A DNA stretch of 64,000 nt from NCBI GenBank assembly GCA_965216605.1, contig CBDCGG010000002.1:1302001-1366000 (forward strand). The letters are read 5' to 3'. The DNA is from JABAAW01 sp965216605. GTDB taxonomy: Bacteria > Pseudomonadota > Alphaproteobacteria > JABAAW01. The position numbers and the translations under genes are program-made. The notes beneath the pieces are model-generated. The model was not told the origin of the DNA. It saw nothing but the letters and a program-made list of their open reading frames with translations, and ran no database searches. Below are positions 17,746 through 25,868 of this stretch, piece after piece (the first letter of the stretch is position 1; every line of letters begins with the position of its first letter).

Positions 17746-18972
17746 ATGCCTTCCTCCGACATCGTTACTTTAGACGACATCGAAACCGCACACGCGCGTA
17801 TCAAAACGGGCATCGTGCGCACGCCTTGCATACGCTCAGCGGCACTTTCAGCATTCTGCAATGCGGAGGTGTATCTAAAACTAGAAACCCTCCAGCGCAG
17901 CGGTTCTTTCAAGGATCGAGGAGCGTTGAATTGTCTGTTGCAAATGACGGACGAGCAACGCGCGCGCGGAGTCGTCGCCGTGTCGGCGGGCAACCACGCT
18001 CAGGCGCTCGCCTACCACGCGAGCAGGCTCGGCATCGAGGCGACGCTCGTCATGCCAACAACCGCACCCTATGCGAAGGTGTCGCGCACCAAGGCTTTCG
18101 GCGGCAAGGTGATTCAATGCGGAGAAACCTTGGACGACGGCATGAAGATGATGCGCCAAATCCAAAAAGAAAAAGGTGCGTTGTTCGTCTCTCCCTACGA
18201 TGACGCGCGGGTGGTCGCAGGGCAAGGCACAATCGGTTTGGAGATCGCGCAAGATATCGAGGCAGTAGATGCGATCGTCGTTCCCATCGGCGGCGGCGGA
18301 ATCATCACAGGTATCGCAACCGCGCTCAAGACAGGAGGAGCAAAAACAGAGCTGATCGGTGTCGAGGCGGCGATGTATCCCTCCATGTACAACGCGGTGC
18401 GCGGCAAGCAGGCGGAGGTGGGAGGACAGACCTTGGCGGAGGGAATCGCCGTCAAAAGTCCTGGCGAGAGAAATATCGAGGCGGTCAAAAAGTGGGTTGC
18501 AGACATCCTGCTCCTGAGCGAAGACGCGCTAGAGCTGGGAGTTGTCACGCTGTTGGAGCAAGGGCGTGTGCTTGCAGAAGGGGCAGGGGCAGCGCCCTTG
18601 GCAGCGTTGCTCGCCTACCCCGAACGCTTCAAGGGCAAGAGGGTTGTGCTGGTCATTTGCGGTGCGAACATCGACACGAGGCTACTGGCATCCGTCCTGA
18701 CAAGAACGATGGCGAGGGCTGGCTCGCTCGCCCATATTGGCGTTTCCATTTCAGACCAGCCCGGAGTATTGGCTCAAGTGGCGAGCATCTTCGGCGAAGG
18801 AGGAGCCAACATCGTCGAGGTATCCCATCGACGCATGTTCGAGGCATGCGCTGCCAAAGAAGCCGAACTCGACATGGTCGTCGAGACAAAAAATAAAGAG
18901 CATACCCAAGAGCTACTGGCTACGCTCCGCGCACAAGGCTTTCGCTCCTCGCGCTTGCACAAGTTCGACTAA
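17746..18972 (+). CDS. ilvA: Threonine ammonia-lyase with ACT domain
   Basis: A PLP enzyme that deaminates threonine to 2-oxobutyrate, the first step to isoleucine. The 408-residue protein carries the PLP lysine Lys56 in SGSFKDRG, the substrate loop SAGNHAQ, and the phosphate-binding glycine loop GGGGIITG. A single ACT domain (about residues 325-405, beginning HIGVSISDQPG) forms the C terminus, as in the short 400-residue form. That form occurs as both biosynthetic and catabolic enzymes, so ilvA or tdcB naming depends on regulation that cannot be seen. It stands alone, convergent with the HIT gene. Confidence 0.94.
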   Translation: MPSSDIVTLDDIETAHARIKTGIVRTPCIRSAALSAFCNAEVYLKLETLQRSGSFKDRGALNCLLQMTDEQRARGVVAVSAGNHAQALAYHASRLGIEATLVMPTTAPYAKVSRTKAFGGKVIQCGETLDDGMKMMRQIQKEKGALFVSPYDDARVVAGQGTIGLEIAQDIEAVDAIVVPIGGGGIITGIATALKTGGAKTELIGVEAAMYPSMYNAVRGKQAEVGGQTLAEGIAVKSPGERNIEAVKKWVADILLLSEDALELGVVTLLEQGRVLAEGAGAAPLAALLAYPERFKGKRVVLVICGANIDTRLLASVLTRTMARAGSLAHIGVSISDQPGVLAQVASIFGEGGANIVEVSHRRMFEACAAKEAELDMVVETKNKEHTQELLATLRAQGFRSSRLHKFD

Positions 18973-18989
18973 GGGGTTAGGTGGGGGAA

Positions 18990-19007
18990 CTAGAGCGGAG
19001 ACTCTAG
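18990..19007. terminator. Hairpin between convergent ilvA and HIT genes
   Basis: CTAGAG and CTCTAG (18990-18995 and 19002-19007) form a perfect six-base stem with a six-base loop. It lies just after ilvA and before the end of the convergent HIT gene. No T-run follows directly, so termination activity is only plausible. Confidence 0.3.
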
Positions 19008-19040
19008 GCTAGGGGGGTAAATTATATATAGGGGGAGAGA

Positions 19041-19406
19041 TTATATAGTTGTTATAAGTTTTCCGAGCTTGCCGCCTCCGCACACATGGACATGGAAGTG
19101 CGGAACTTCCTGCCCTGCATCCTCGCCGTGGTTAGCGAGCAGGCGATAGCCGCTTGTCTCCAGTTGCAGCAGCTGTGCGCATTGGTGCACTGCCTGAAAA
19201 AATCCTTCGCGCTCGGCGCTGCTTGCCTTCAAAACAAAATCTGAAAAGGAGCGGTAGGCACCTTTCGGAATCACGAGCGCATGGACAGCGGCTTGTGGCG
19301 TTACATCGTGAAAGCACAGGGCGTGTTCGTCTTCGTAGATTTTGTTGCAGGGAATCTCGCCGCGTAGAATTTTTGCGAAGATGTTGTCGGGGTCGTAGTC
19401 TTTCAT
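19041..19406 (-). CDS. hinT: HIT family nucleoside phosphoramidate hydrolase (HinT-like)
   Basis: A 121-residue cytoplasmic hydrolase of the histidine-triad family that cleaves adenosine phosphoramidates. The N terminus NIFAKILRGEIPCNKIYED and the nucleotide loop HALVIPKG are typical of the HinT branch. The catalytic triad is HFHVHV near residue 104. It is the last gene after hisE, 37 bases downstream of its stop, and probably shares the promoter at 20318-20346. It is often found beside hisE in alphaproteobacteria. Confidence 0.94.
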   Translation of the reverse strand: MKDYDPDNIFAKILRGEIPCNKIYEDEHALCFHDVTPQAAVHALVIPKGAYRSFSDFVLKASSAEREGFFQAVHQCAQLLQLETSGYRLLANHGEDAGQEVPHFHVHVCGGGKLGKLITTI

Positions 19407-19443
19407 GGGGGGAGCAAGAATAGTTATGAAGAATAGTTATGGA

Positions 19444-19782
19444 TTATGGACGATGGGTTGTTTTGTTGCGGCTGCGTTGTTCTAGGACGGCGCAAACTTC
19501 TTGGGGGGTTGTATCGCAAGCATACCACAGCAGGCAGAGGTGGTAGAGCAGGTCTGCGCTTTCCTCGCAGAGTGCTTGTTTTGCTGTGTCTGCCTGCTTT
19601 GCGTTGTTCTTGCAAGCGAGGGCTGCGATCAGCGTTTCGGTTGCTTCTTCGCCCAGTTTTTGCGCGAGGCGTTCGATGCCTTGCTTGAGGCTTTGTTGCG
19701 TGTAGGAGTGCTGGTCGGTGGCGGCTTGCGCGCGCTCGGCGACGAGGTTGTAGAGGCTTTCGAAGGTGAAGGGGGAGGTCAA
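19444..19782 (-). CDS. hisE: Phosphoribosyl-ATP pyrophosphatase
   Basis: It converts phosphoribosyl-ATP to phosphoribosyl-AMP, step two of histidine synthesis. The 112-residue protein has the all-alpha MazG-like signature KLGEEATETLIAAL and EESADLLYHLCLLW, whose acidic residues bind Mg2+. The start is a TTG whose last two bases overlap the upstream stop (TTGA), so translation is probably coupled. The next enzyme, HisI, is not in this window. Unlike the common arrangement hisF-hisE, two small unknown genes separate it from hisF. Confidence 0.93.
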   Translation of the reverse strand: MTSPFTFESLYNLVAERAQAATDQHSYTQQSLKQGIERLAQKLGEEATETLIAALACKNNAKQADTAKQALCEESADLLYHLCLLWYACDTTPQEVCAVLEQRSRNKTTHRP

Positions 19783-20012
19783 TCTCTGTTGGCTACTTTT
19801 GGCGAGCGGACTCCTATCTGCAAAGCGTCACTTAAATCGTCAAACCACACAAAAGGAAAGGGGTCTTTCTTGTCTACAGAAAACTCTTCGCCCAAGCGCG
19901 AGGTGTAATATATTCGCTGTCCATCCTCGCGGTCTTTGTGGTAGCCGTAGTCGGTTTCCAGCTGGTTGAGTTTTTTTCGATCAAGACGCGCGAAAAACTC
20001 TTCAGGTGGCAT
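19779..20012 (-). CDS. Small protein of unknown function between hisF and hisE
   Basis: I do not recognise this 77-residue protein. It is acidic and aromatic-rich (YGYHKDREDGQRIYYTSRLG, then FPFVWFDDLSDAL), without membrane helix or Cys pair. Its start overlaps the end of the upstream small gene by 11 bases, and its stop overlaps the hisE start by four, so it is very likely a real translated gene in an operon. It may function with its 89-residue neighbour. Confidence 0.7.
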   Translation of the reverse strand: MPPEEFFARLDRKKLNQLETDYGYHKDREDGQRIYYTSRLGEEFSVDKKDPFPFVWFDDLSDALQIGVRSPKVANRD

Positions 20013-20271
20013 GGCAGGCTTGTTCGACCGTAGAGTGTGTTGCTTGTTGTTTCCCTTGCGCTTTAAATTCTCGATGCGATGCTATGGCATCTCGCGCCTC
20101 TTGTTCGGCTTCGGCTTTTGTAGGACGTTCGATGCAAAAGCGCAATGGTCTTGTGTAGCTGACCGCAAGGTAGGTGTCGTCTTTGCTACCTTCGATACGA
20201 AAGCTGTACTCTCCATCGCGACGATGTGTCACGCTGGTGGGGATATGTTCTTCCAGTGTGTCTTGTTTCAT
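20002..20271 (-). CDS. Small protein of unknown function, first gene of the hisE transcript
   Basis: An 89-residue protein I do not recognise. The middle (YSFRIEGSKDDTYLAVSYTRP, then a helix PTKAEAEQEARDAI) looks like a small beta-sheet plus helix fold, somewhat like HicB-type domains, but the similarity is weak. A strong ribosome binding site (AAAGGAG, six-base spacing) precedes the ATG. It is the first gene behind the promoter at 20318-20346, and overlaps the next small gene. A regulatory or toxin-antitoxin role for the pair is speculation. Confidence 0.7.
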   Translation of the reverse strand: MKQDTLEEHIPTSVTHRRDGEYSFRIEGSKDDTYLAVSYTRPLRFCIERPTKAEAEQEARDAIASHREFKAQGKQQATHSTVEQACHAT

Positions 20272-20291
20272 GGTGTTCTCCTTTGCTCAAT

Positions 20292-20309
20292 CGCTACGGA
20301 AGGGTAGCG
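20292..20309 (-). promoter_or_regulatory. Hairpin at the predicted 5' end of the orf89-orf77-hisE mRNA
   Basis: CGCTAC and GTAGCG form a perfect six-base stem around a six-base loop. With the promoter at 20318-20346, transcription should start near 20311, so this hairpin would occupy the very first bases of the mRNA, just before the ribosome binding site. Such 5' hairpins can stabilise transcripts. Confidence 0.55.
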
Positions 20310-20317
20310 AATGTTCT

Positions 20318-20346
20318 ATTAGACAGTTTTTTTTGTTGTTTGTCAA
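20318..20346 (-). promoter_or_regulatory. Strong sigma-70 promoter downstream of hisF
   Basis: On the minus strand there is a perfect TTGACA (20341-20346), a 17-base A-rich spacer and TCTAAT (20318-20323), five of six consensus bases. It lies in the 96-base gap after hisF and drives the two small genes, hisE and probably the HIT gene. Confidence 0.75.
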
Positions 20347-20367
20347 CCGCGTTTGGCAACTTTTTAA

Positions 20368-21174
20368 TCACTCGCGAGTCCTATCCCTCGTCTCCTCGTC
20401 TCCATGCGTCCATCGCACCTGCATGCCCTCGCTCGTCAGGTAGTCTTTAAGCTGCGGGATCGATAGTTCCTCATAGTGAAACAGAGAAGCCGCCAAGGCT
20501 CCTGTCACCTTCGGAATCTGCAAAGCCTCGAAAAAATGCCGAGGCTCTCCCGCCCCCCCCGATGCAACAATAGGAACAGAAAGTGCCTCCGCAAGCTTAC
20601 CAAGCAAGAGCAAGTCGAAACCCCGTTTCCGTCCGTCGCAATCCATCGAGGTCGCCAGGATTTCTCCTGCTCCGCGCTCCTGAACCTCCTTCGCCCATTC
20701 GATCGCATCGCGTCCAGTAGCACGACTGCCTCCGTGCGAAAAAACCTCGAAACCACTACCTCTGTTCTGGGCAGAGCGTTTGACATCGATGGCAACGGTG
20801 ATGCATTGCACGCCGAAACGTACAGCCGCACGCGAGACGAGCGTCGGATCCCTCAACGCCGCAGAGTTGAGCGAAACCTTGTCCGCCCCCGCGCGCAAAA
20901 GATTTTGAATGCGCTCGATACTGTCGATGCCGCCTCCCACCGTCAGAGGGATAAAGAGTTCTCCCGCGACAGCCCGCACGATCGAGGTCATCGCCTCGCG
21001 CGCCTCAAGGGTCGCGGTGATGTCGAGAAAGACAAGCTCGTCCGCACCTTGCCGTTCGTATCGGCGCGCAAGCTCTTGCGGATTTCCCGCATCGCGCAGA
21101 TTTTCGAATTGCACCCCCTTGACCGTGCGCCCCTTATCCACATCAAGGCAGGGAATGATGCGCGGTAAAAGCAT
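20368..21174 (-). CDS. hisF: Imidazole glycerol phosphate synthase, cyclase subunit
   Basis: A 268-residue TIM barrel that makes imidazole glycerol phosphate and AICAR, using ammonia from HisH. Visible are the catalytic Asp in IPCLDVDKGR (Asp11), the second Asp in VAIDVKR (about 129), the phosphate loops LTVGGGI and ASGGAG, and TSMDCDG where most homologues have TSMDRDG. It lies 12 bases after hisA on the same strand. The C terminus is about 15 residues longer than usual, rich in charged residues. Confidence 0.96.
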   Translation of the reverse strand: MLLPRIIPCLDVDKGRTVKGVQFENLRDAGNPQELARRYERQGADELVFLDITATLEAREAMTSIVRAVAGELFIPLTVGGGIDSIERIQNLLRAGADKVSLNSAALRDPTLVSRAAVRFGVQCITVAIDVKRSAQNRGSGFEVFSHGGSRATGRDAIEWAKEVQERGAGEILATSMDCDGRKRGFDLLLLGKLAEALSVPIVASGGAGEPRHFFEALQIPKVTGALAASLFHYEELSIPQLKDYLTSEGMQVRWTHGDEETRDRTRE

Positions 21175-21186
21175 CAGTCTGTCTCC

Positions 21187-21978
21187 TTAACCCGTGTGCT
21201 TGTCTTTTGACGCGCTTGTTTCCGCGCTCGCCTTCTCGATAGAAGCCAACGCCTCCTCACACGAGAACCTTCCTTCGTAGAGCGCCCTCCCGCAAATCGC
21301 GCCGTCGACGATACCCGCGCGCGCAAGCACGCTCAAATCTTCGAGCGAAGCGATGCCCCCCGAAGCGATAATATGGCAGGGCAGAGTGCGCGCAAAGAGA
21401 GTGCGTGCAAATTGGAAGGTCATCTCATTGTTGCTGCCCGCAAGCGTGCCGTCGCGCGTGATGTCGGTGACGACTACCGCGCTGATTATTCGTTCAGGCT
21501 CAAGGAAAGGCGCGAGCCATGAACGCACATCGAGGTCATGCTCAACAAGCCATCCTCGCGTCGCCATCTTGCCCTCCCTGAGATCGAGCGCGATGGCGAT
21601 TCGCTTGTGCCATTGCTCGCACAATTTTAAGGCGAGAGGAAGATTTTCAAGCGCAAGGGTAGCGATGACGACGCGATCGACCCCCGCCTCCAACCATCGC
21701 TCGATGGCTTTATTAGAGCGCAACCCCCCGCCGAGTTGCACGAAAGCGTTGTGCTTTTTTGCCTCGTGCACGATGCGCTCGACGACGGGAGCGTTCTCGC
21801 TTTGTCCGTCGAAGGCAGCGTCCAAATCGACGATATGCAATGCTCGCGCGCCTTGCTGCAAGAACAGTCGCGCTTGCTCTACGGGGTCGGGGTTGTAGAT
21901 GGTCGCTTGCGCTCTTTCTCCATGGGTTAGTCGGACGCATTGTCCCCCTAACAAATCGAGCGCGGGAAAGAGGATCAC
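21187..21978 (-). CDS. hisA: ProFAR isomerase (phosphoribosylformimino-AICAR-P isomerase)
   Basis: It opens the ribose of ProFAR to give PRFAR, the substrate of HisF-HisH. The GTG at 21978 is chosen as start because it overlaps the hisH stop as GTGA and gives the canonical N terminus ILFPALDLLGGQCVRL; the frame is open far upstream through hisH. The protein has 263 residues. Catalytic Asp are in PALDL (Asp6) and TDITRDGTL. Phosphate loops are QLGGGLR and ASGGI. It is a half-barrel duplication like HisF, next to which it sits. Confidence 0.95.
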   Translation of the reverse strand: MILFPALDLLGGQCVRLTHGERAQATIYNPDPVEQARLFLQQGARALHIVDLDAAFDGQSENAPVVERIVHEAKKHNAFVQLGGGLRSNKAIERWLEAGVDRVVIATLALENLPLALKLCEQWHKRIAIALDLREGKMATRGWLVEHDLDVRSWLAPFLEPERIISAVVVTDITRDGTLAGSNNEMTFQFARTLFARTLPCHIIASGGIASLEDLSVLARAGIVDGAICGRALYEGRFSCEEALASIEKASAETSASKDKHTG

Positions 21979-22607
21979 GGTTTCCAAGCCAGAAAGTTTT
22001 TGAGCAATCGCAGTCCCACGCCTTGGCTCTTCTCCGGATGCCACTGCACGCCCGCAAGCGAGCCTTGTCCTACCGCAGCCACGAGCGGCACTCCGTAGCA
22101 GGCTTGCGCCAAAGTTGTTGCGGGTTCGTTTTCTGTGATTGCAAAGCTGTGGACGAAATAGACGTGGTCTCCCGTAGCTATGCCCTCGAAGAGAGGGTGG
22201 GGAGCGAGGATGCGTAAGGCGTTCCATCCCATGTGTGGTATCGGCAGGCTCTCGTCTTGCGGGGCGATGCGTCTGACCTCCCCCCTCATCCATCCGAGCG
22301 CGCGCTGCCCTCCGTGCTCGAATCCCTGCTCGACGAGCATTTGCATGCCGACACAGATGCCAAGCAAAGGTTTTCCCTTCCCCCTCACCTGCTCGTCCAA
22401 GCTCTCCAGCAAGCCCTTTTTGGCACGCAGTTTCTCCAAACACGCGCCCAACGCCCCTACGCCCGGCAGAACATAACGCTCCGCCTTGCACAAGACAGCG
22501 GGGTCTGCTCCGACATAGAGATCTGTCGCACCGCTCACCCTCAAGGCGCGCGCTGCCGAGTGCAGGTTTCCGCAGCCGTAGTCGATCAACGCGGTCAGAG
22601 CAGGCAT
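21975..22607 (-). CDS. hisH: Imidazole glycerol phosphate synthase, glutaminase subunit
   Basis: A 210-residue class I glutamine amidotransferase that feeds ammonia to HisF. The nucleophile is Cys85 in GICVGMQ. The His-Glu pair is in WHPEKS near residue 192. The start IDYGCGNLHS and the oxyanion strand LPGVGALG are typical. It overlaps hisA by four bases and follows hisB by 37 bases. Confidence 0.96.
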   Translation of the reverse strand: MPALTALIDYGCGNLHSAARALRVSGATDLYVGADPAVLCKAERYVLPGVGALGACLEKLRAKKGLLESLDEQVRGKGKPLLGICVGMQMLVEQGFEHGGQRALGWMRGEVRRIAPQDESLPIPHMGWNALRILAPHPLFEGIATGDHVYFVHSFAITENEPATTLAQACYGVPLVAAVGQGSLAGVQWHPEKSQGVGLRLLKNFLAWKP

Positions 22608-22644
22608 GATAACAGATATGGAAATGGCAACGACACCGCGCGCG

Positions 22645-23292
22645 TCAAGATTTCGCTATGCCCTCGATTCCCGCTAACGTCCCCTTAGTTGACAGCACGC
22701 TACCCCGCAAGCGCGTGTCGATGGCAACCGCTGTGCGCAAAGCCTGTCCCAGCCCCTTGAAGATGCCCTCGATGCGGTGATGGTCGTTCGCGCCGTACAG
22801 GCTGGTGAGATGCAACGCCGCCCCTGCGGCGCAGGCAAAGGCAGTGAAAAACTCACGAAACAGAACGACCTCGCAGCTGCCGATCCGCTCGACTTGGAAG
22901 GGCAGTTCGAAGTGTAAGGCAGGGCGACCGCTGAGATCGACGGCAACCCTTGCCAAGCTCTCGTCCATCGGCAGCAACGCCGTGCCGTAGCGCGCGATGC
23001 CCTTGCGTTCTCCCAAGGCGCGCGTGAGTGCCTGTCCGAGCGTATAACCGCAATCTTCTAGCGTGTGGTGCGCATCGATGTGCAGGTCGCCCTTTGCCGC
23101 AAGCGTTAGATCGAAGAAGGCATGGCGTGCCGTTTGCTCCAGCATGTGATCGAAAAAGCCTATTCCTGTTGCTACATTCGCCTTGCCTTGCCCCTCCAGC
23201 AGCAACGAAGCCTTGACAGCCGTCTCAGTTGTCTCGCGCACAGCCTCGCCATAACGCCGTGGCTCGGCGCGCTCAGGGGCAGCGGCGCTCAC
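22645..23292 (-). CDS. hisB: Imidazoleglycerol-phosphate dehydratase
   Basis: A 215-residue Mn2+ enzyme that dehydrates imidazole glycerol phosphate to imidazole acetol phosphate. Metal-binding motifs are FFDHMLEQ, DAHHTLEDCGYTLGQAL, and the C-terminal GANDHHRIEGIFKGLG. It is the stand-alone form without the histidinol-phosphatase domain. Its start overlaps the stop of the flagellar gene motE by four bases, so the his genes may be read through from the flagellar cluster. Confidence 0.96.
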   Translation of the reverse strand: MSAAAPERAEPRRYGEAVRETTETAVKASLLLEGQGKANVATGIGFFDHMLEQTARHAFFDLTLAAKGDLHIDAHHTLEDCGYTLGQALTRALGERKGIARYGTALLPMDESLARVAVDLSGRPALHFELPFQVERIGSCEVVLFREFFTAFACAAGAALHLTSLYGANDHHRIEGIFKGLGQALRTAVAIDTRLRGSVLSTKGTLAGIEGIAKS

Positions 23293-23984
23293 TCGGAGAG
23301 TTCCAAAGTGATACGCCGTGCCTTCTCTGCATCCATCGCAGCCAGAATGGGGGCAACCCTGCGCGACGGCATTTGCCGTAGCAACGAGACAACGATATCT
23401 AAATCGAGATCGTTGAAAATAGCTGCCGCGCGTTTTGGCTCGATCGTCGAGTAGATGCCGATCAGCTGCTTCAACCCCCCGCTCTGCTCTCCATCGTAAC
23501 GCTCCAGCAGTGCCTTTATCTCGCTCCTCGTTTTTTGCAAAGACCCTTCTCGCTCTTCCACCTTCTTCTGTAAAGCCGCCAGCACGGTCTCGCGTGCTTG
23601 CACGGTTTTTTCACGTTCTGCCAGCCGCTCGGTACGCTCGGCGAGGTTCTGCAAGAGCGTGTCGTTGACCGTAACCCTCTCGTAGAGCGAGCGCAACGGC
23701 ACAATGCCGACACTGCCCCCGCCTGCTTGCTGGCGTCTTTCGGAGAGTGTTGTTTCCCCTTTTTCCTGCGCTCCGAAGATATCCTCCCCCTTGCCCTCTG
23801 TCGGTAGTTCTTCTGCCGGTGCCAGCACTCCGCTTGCTGCCCCTGCGTTCTCGCCCTGAGCGGCGGCTTGGGTGAAGAAGTCGCTGAGTTTCTGCCATTG
23901 CGCGTTGCGTCGCAGACTATCGACCCGCGATGCGATGCCGACGCTGACGAGAATAATGAGCAACAAGACAGCAAATATTCGCAT
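23289..23984 (-). CDS. motE: Flagellar protein MotE
   Basis: A 231-residue protein with one N-terminal membrane helix (residues 3-20), a low-complexity segment, a coiled coil (about 100-160) and a C-terminal domain (about 165-231, KQLIGIYSTIEPKRAAAIFNDLD and LRQMPSRRVAPILAAMD) of the MotE/MgtE N-terminal type. In rhizobia MotE is a periplasmic chaperone for the stator-associated MotC. Its place just after fliM and the DUF6468 gene supports a motor role. MotB and MotC are not in this window. The stop overlaps hisB by four bases. Confidence 0.88.
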   Translation of the reverse strand: MRIFAVLLLIILVSVGIASRVDSLRRNAQWQKLSDFFTQAAAQGENAGAASGVLAPAEELPTEGKGEDIFGAQEKGETTLSERRQQAGGGSVGIVPLRSLYERVTVNDTLLQNLAERTERLAEREKTVQARETVLAALQKKVEEREGSLQKTRSEIKALLERYDGEQSGGLKQLIGIYSTIEPKRAAAIFNDLDLDIVVSLLRQMPSRRVAPILAAMDAEKARRITLELSE

Positions 23985-23995
23985 TGTTCTTCGTT

Positions 23996-24508
23996 CTAAC
24001 GCAAGTTGTGTAAGTTCGGGATGCTCAAGCTCGCCTTTGCGCTACCTGTGCCTGCTAGCTCGCCCTTGAGTGTCTCGGCGGGTTTGTCGCTTAAGTTGTT
24101 TCCTGCGTTTCTACGCTGTCCCTTTTTGGTAGCGGATGTTTCTTTCGCCATGCCGATGGTCTCTTCCAGATGGTCGGCTAACCCGTTGCCTTTTTCGATC
24201 AGATAGCCGAGATCGTTTGCCAGCCTGTCGGTCTCTTCCTTGCGTCGCAGGTATGCTTCTTGCGATTCGAGCGCAGATCGTTTCATTTCTTTCAGCATTT
24301 TTTCTGCTCGCGCGATGTTTTCTGCAAAGCGAGCGAACAGCCATGCCAGCTCGGCTTTGCCGCGGTGGATTGCGCTGACGGCACGGCTCAAGCGCACGGC
24401 GTAGAGAACGGCGCAGAGCAGCAGGAACAGCAACAGCCCGTCGAGCAACAACGACGGCCACGACGAGAGCAAGGCGGCGAGGAGAGCATCGGAAAAAGAC
24501 GGAGCCAT
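23996..24508 (-). CDS. DUF6468 flagellar-associated membrane protein
   Basis: A 170-residue protein. The ATG at 24508 gives an N-terminal membrane helix directly (residues 17-41, LLLDGLLLFLLLCAVLYAV); the frame upstream lies inside fliM. A charged helical region follows (RAEKMLKEMKRSALESQ, then DRLANDLGYLIEKGNGLADHLE), as in DUF6468 proteins, which are encoded beside fliM in alphaproteobacteria. The function is not established. It starts 13 bases after the fliM stop and ends 11 bases before motE. Confidence 0.8.
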   Translation of the reverse strand: MAPSFSDALLAALLSSWPSLLLDGLLLFLLLCAVLYAVRLSRAVSAIHRGKAELAWLFARFAENIARAEKMLKEMKRSALESQEAYLRRKEETDRLANDLGYLIEKGNGLADHLEETIGMAKETSATKKGQRRNAGNNLSDKPAETLKGELAGTGSAKASLSIPNLHNLR

Positions 24509-24521
24509 GATCTGCTTGTGC

Positions 24522-25826
24522 TCAAACGTTAGGTTTTTCGTTGTCTTGCTTGTTTTCTCGTTGTGGCAGCAAGTCTTCGTCCTGCCTTGTCGCGGACGCA
24601 TCTTCTGTCGTCGAGGTGCTGGGGGTGCTGGGGGTGCTGGGGGTGCTGGGGGTGATGGGGGTACTGGGAGTGCTTTGCGCTGCTTCTGTGTGTTCGGTGG
24701 GTTTTTGAACATGCCCGCCTTTTTCGCTTTCGCCATCGGCTCTTCTGAGCAGTCGGAGCGCGAGGTGTCCTTCTTTGCGTCCCATGCCCGCCTCGAAGAG
24801 TGGAATCCCTCCGCTGCGGACGGTGACTTGCGGATCGAGCGGTAGATCTATTTCGATCTTGCTGCCTCGTTTCCACGAGAAAGCTTCGCCGAGAGTAGAC
24901 TGGAACTCGGATAGCACCGCTTCGAGCTCGATGTTGGATGCGCGCAAGGATTCGCTGAAGTGTCGTGTCCAAGTTCCCGATTCGCCGAAGCTTTCTCCCA
25001 GCAGTTGTTGCGAGAGCGCCGTTTTGACGGGTTCCAGCGTTCGATAGGGCATGATGATGCGCATGGTGCCGCTACGTCGGTCGATGCCGATCGTGAAATC
25101 GGCGACCACCGCCGTGTTCGACGGCAGAGCGATGGCGGCGAAACGTGAGTCGTTTTCCATGCGTTCGTAGTGGAAGTTGACGATGCTGACAGGATCGAAG
25201 GCTTGTTCCAAGTCTTTCAGCGCGCTATTGACCAAGCGTTGGATCATGTGCATTTCGATCACGGTGTAGGGTTTTCCTTCGTTCGACTGCAGTTGGCGCG
25301 TGCGTCTGCCACCGTGTAGGATATCGACGATGGCGTAGATGAGTTGGTTGTCGAGCACGATCAGTCCTCGGCTTTCCCATTGTTCGGCTTTGAAGATGAC
25401 GAGAAGGCTGGGCAGTTCGACCGAGTTGAGAAAATCGCCGAAGCGCATCGGCACGATCTTGCCGAAGGTGACATCTACATTCTCGGAAGTAAAGTAGCGC
25501 ATGCTACCCGATGAAATGCGAGCAAAACGTTCATAAATTCCTTCCAGCGCCGGCAATCGCTCGGCGGTGATGCGTTGGCTGTCCACCAGCACGCCGAGCC
25601 CTTTTTTCGTCGTCTCTCCGCCGTCGTTTTGCTTACCCCACAGCGAATCCACCTCGCCTTGGTCGAGCAGCGGGCTATCGGGGTTCTCGTTCCCTTCGTC
25701 GCTCAGCATGGCGAAGTCGCCCATATTGGGTGTGCCAGCGGAGCCTTGGGACTTGCTCGCGCTACCGCCGAGATCTTGTGCCCAGTTCGCCCCGAAGACG
25801 ACACCTTTGTCACTTTCGTCGCTCAT
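24522..25826 (-). CDS. fliM: Flagellar motor switch protein FliM
   Basis: A 434-residue C-ring component that binds phospho-CheY and sets rotation direction. The N-terminal LLDQGEVDSLWG matches the CheY-binding segment. The CheC-like middle domain (about 90-270) shows RISSGSMRYFTSENVDV, FKAEQWESRGLIVLDN and HGGRRTRQ. The SpoA/FliN-like domain follows (about 295-365). The tail from about 370 is unusual: a tandem Ser-Thr-Pro repeat encoded by 9-base DNA units (24615-24675), then an acidic/Gln-rich end. FliN is not in this window. fliL lies 42 bases upstream on the same strand. Confidence 0.95.
   Translation of the reverse strand: MSDESDKGVVFGANWAQDLGGSASKSQGSAGTPNMGDFAMLSDEGNENPDSPLLDQGEVDSLWGKQNDGGETTKKGLGVLVDSQRITAERLPALEGIYERFARISSGSMRYFTSENVDVTFGKIVPMRFGDFLNSVELPSLLVIFKAEQWESRGLIVLDNQLIYAIVDILHGGRRTRQLQSNEGKPYTVIEMHMIQRLVNSALKDLEQAFDPVSIVNFHYERMENDSRFAAIALPSNTAVVADFTIGIDRRSGTMRIIMPYRTLEPVKTALSQQLLGESFGESGTWTRHFSESLRASNIELEAVLSEFQSTLGEAFSWKRGSKIEIDLPLDPQVTVRSGGIPLFEAGMGRKEGHLALRLLRRADGESEKGGHVQKPTEHTEAAQSTPSTPITPSTPSTPSTPSTSTTEDASATRQDEDLLPQRENKQDNEKPNV
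24615..24675. repeat. 9-bp tandem repeat inside fliM
   Basis: About seven units of GGTGCTGGG (plus strand) or slight variants, encoding the Ser/Thr-Thr-Pro repeat of the FliM tail. The unit length keeps the frame, so copy number can change without destroying the protein. Confidence 0.85.
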
Positions 25827-25868
25827 TCGAGTCCTCCTGCAAAGCTCTCAAGGGGTTGCAATCTAACG

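Noticed and set aside
20476..21168. Open frame of 230 codons opposite hisF
   Set aside because: Complement of a conserved enzyme in GC-rich DNA; composition is Arg/His/Ser-rich without any domain.
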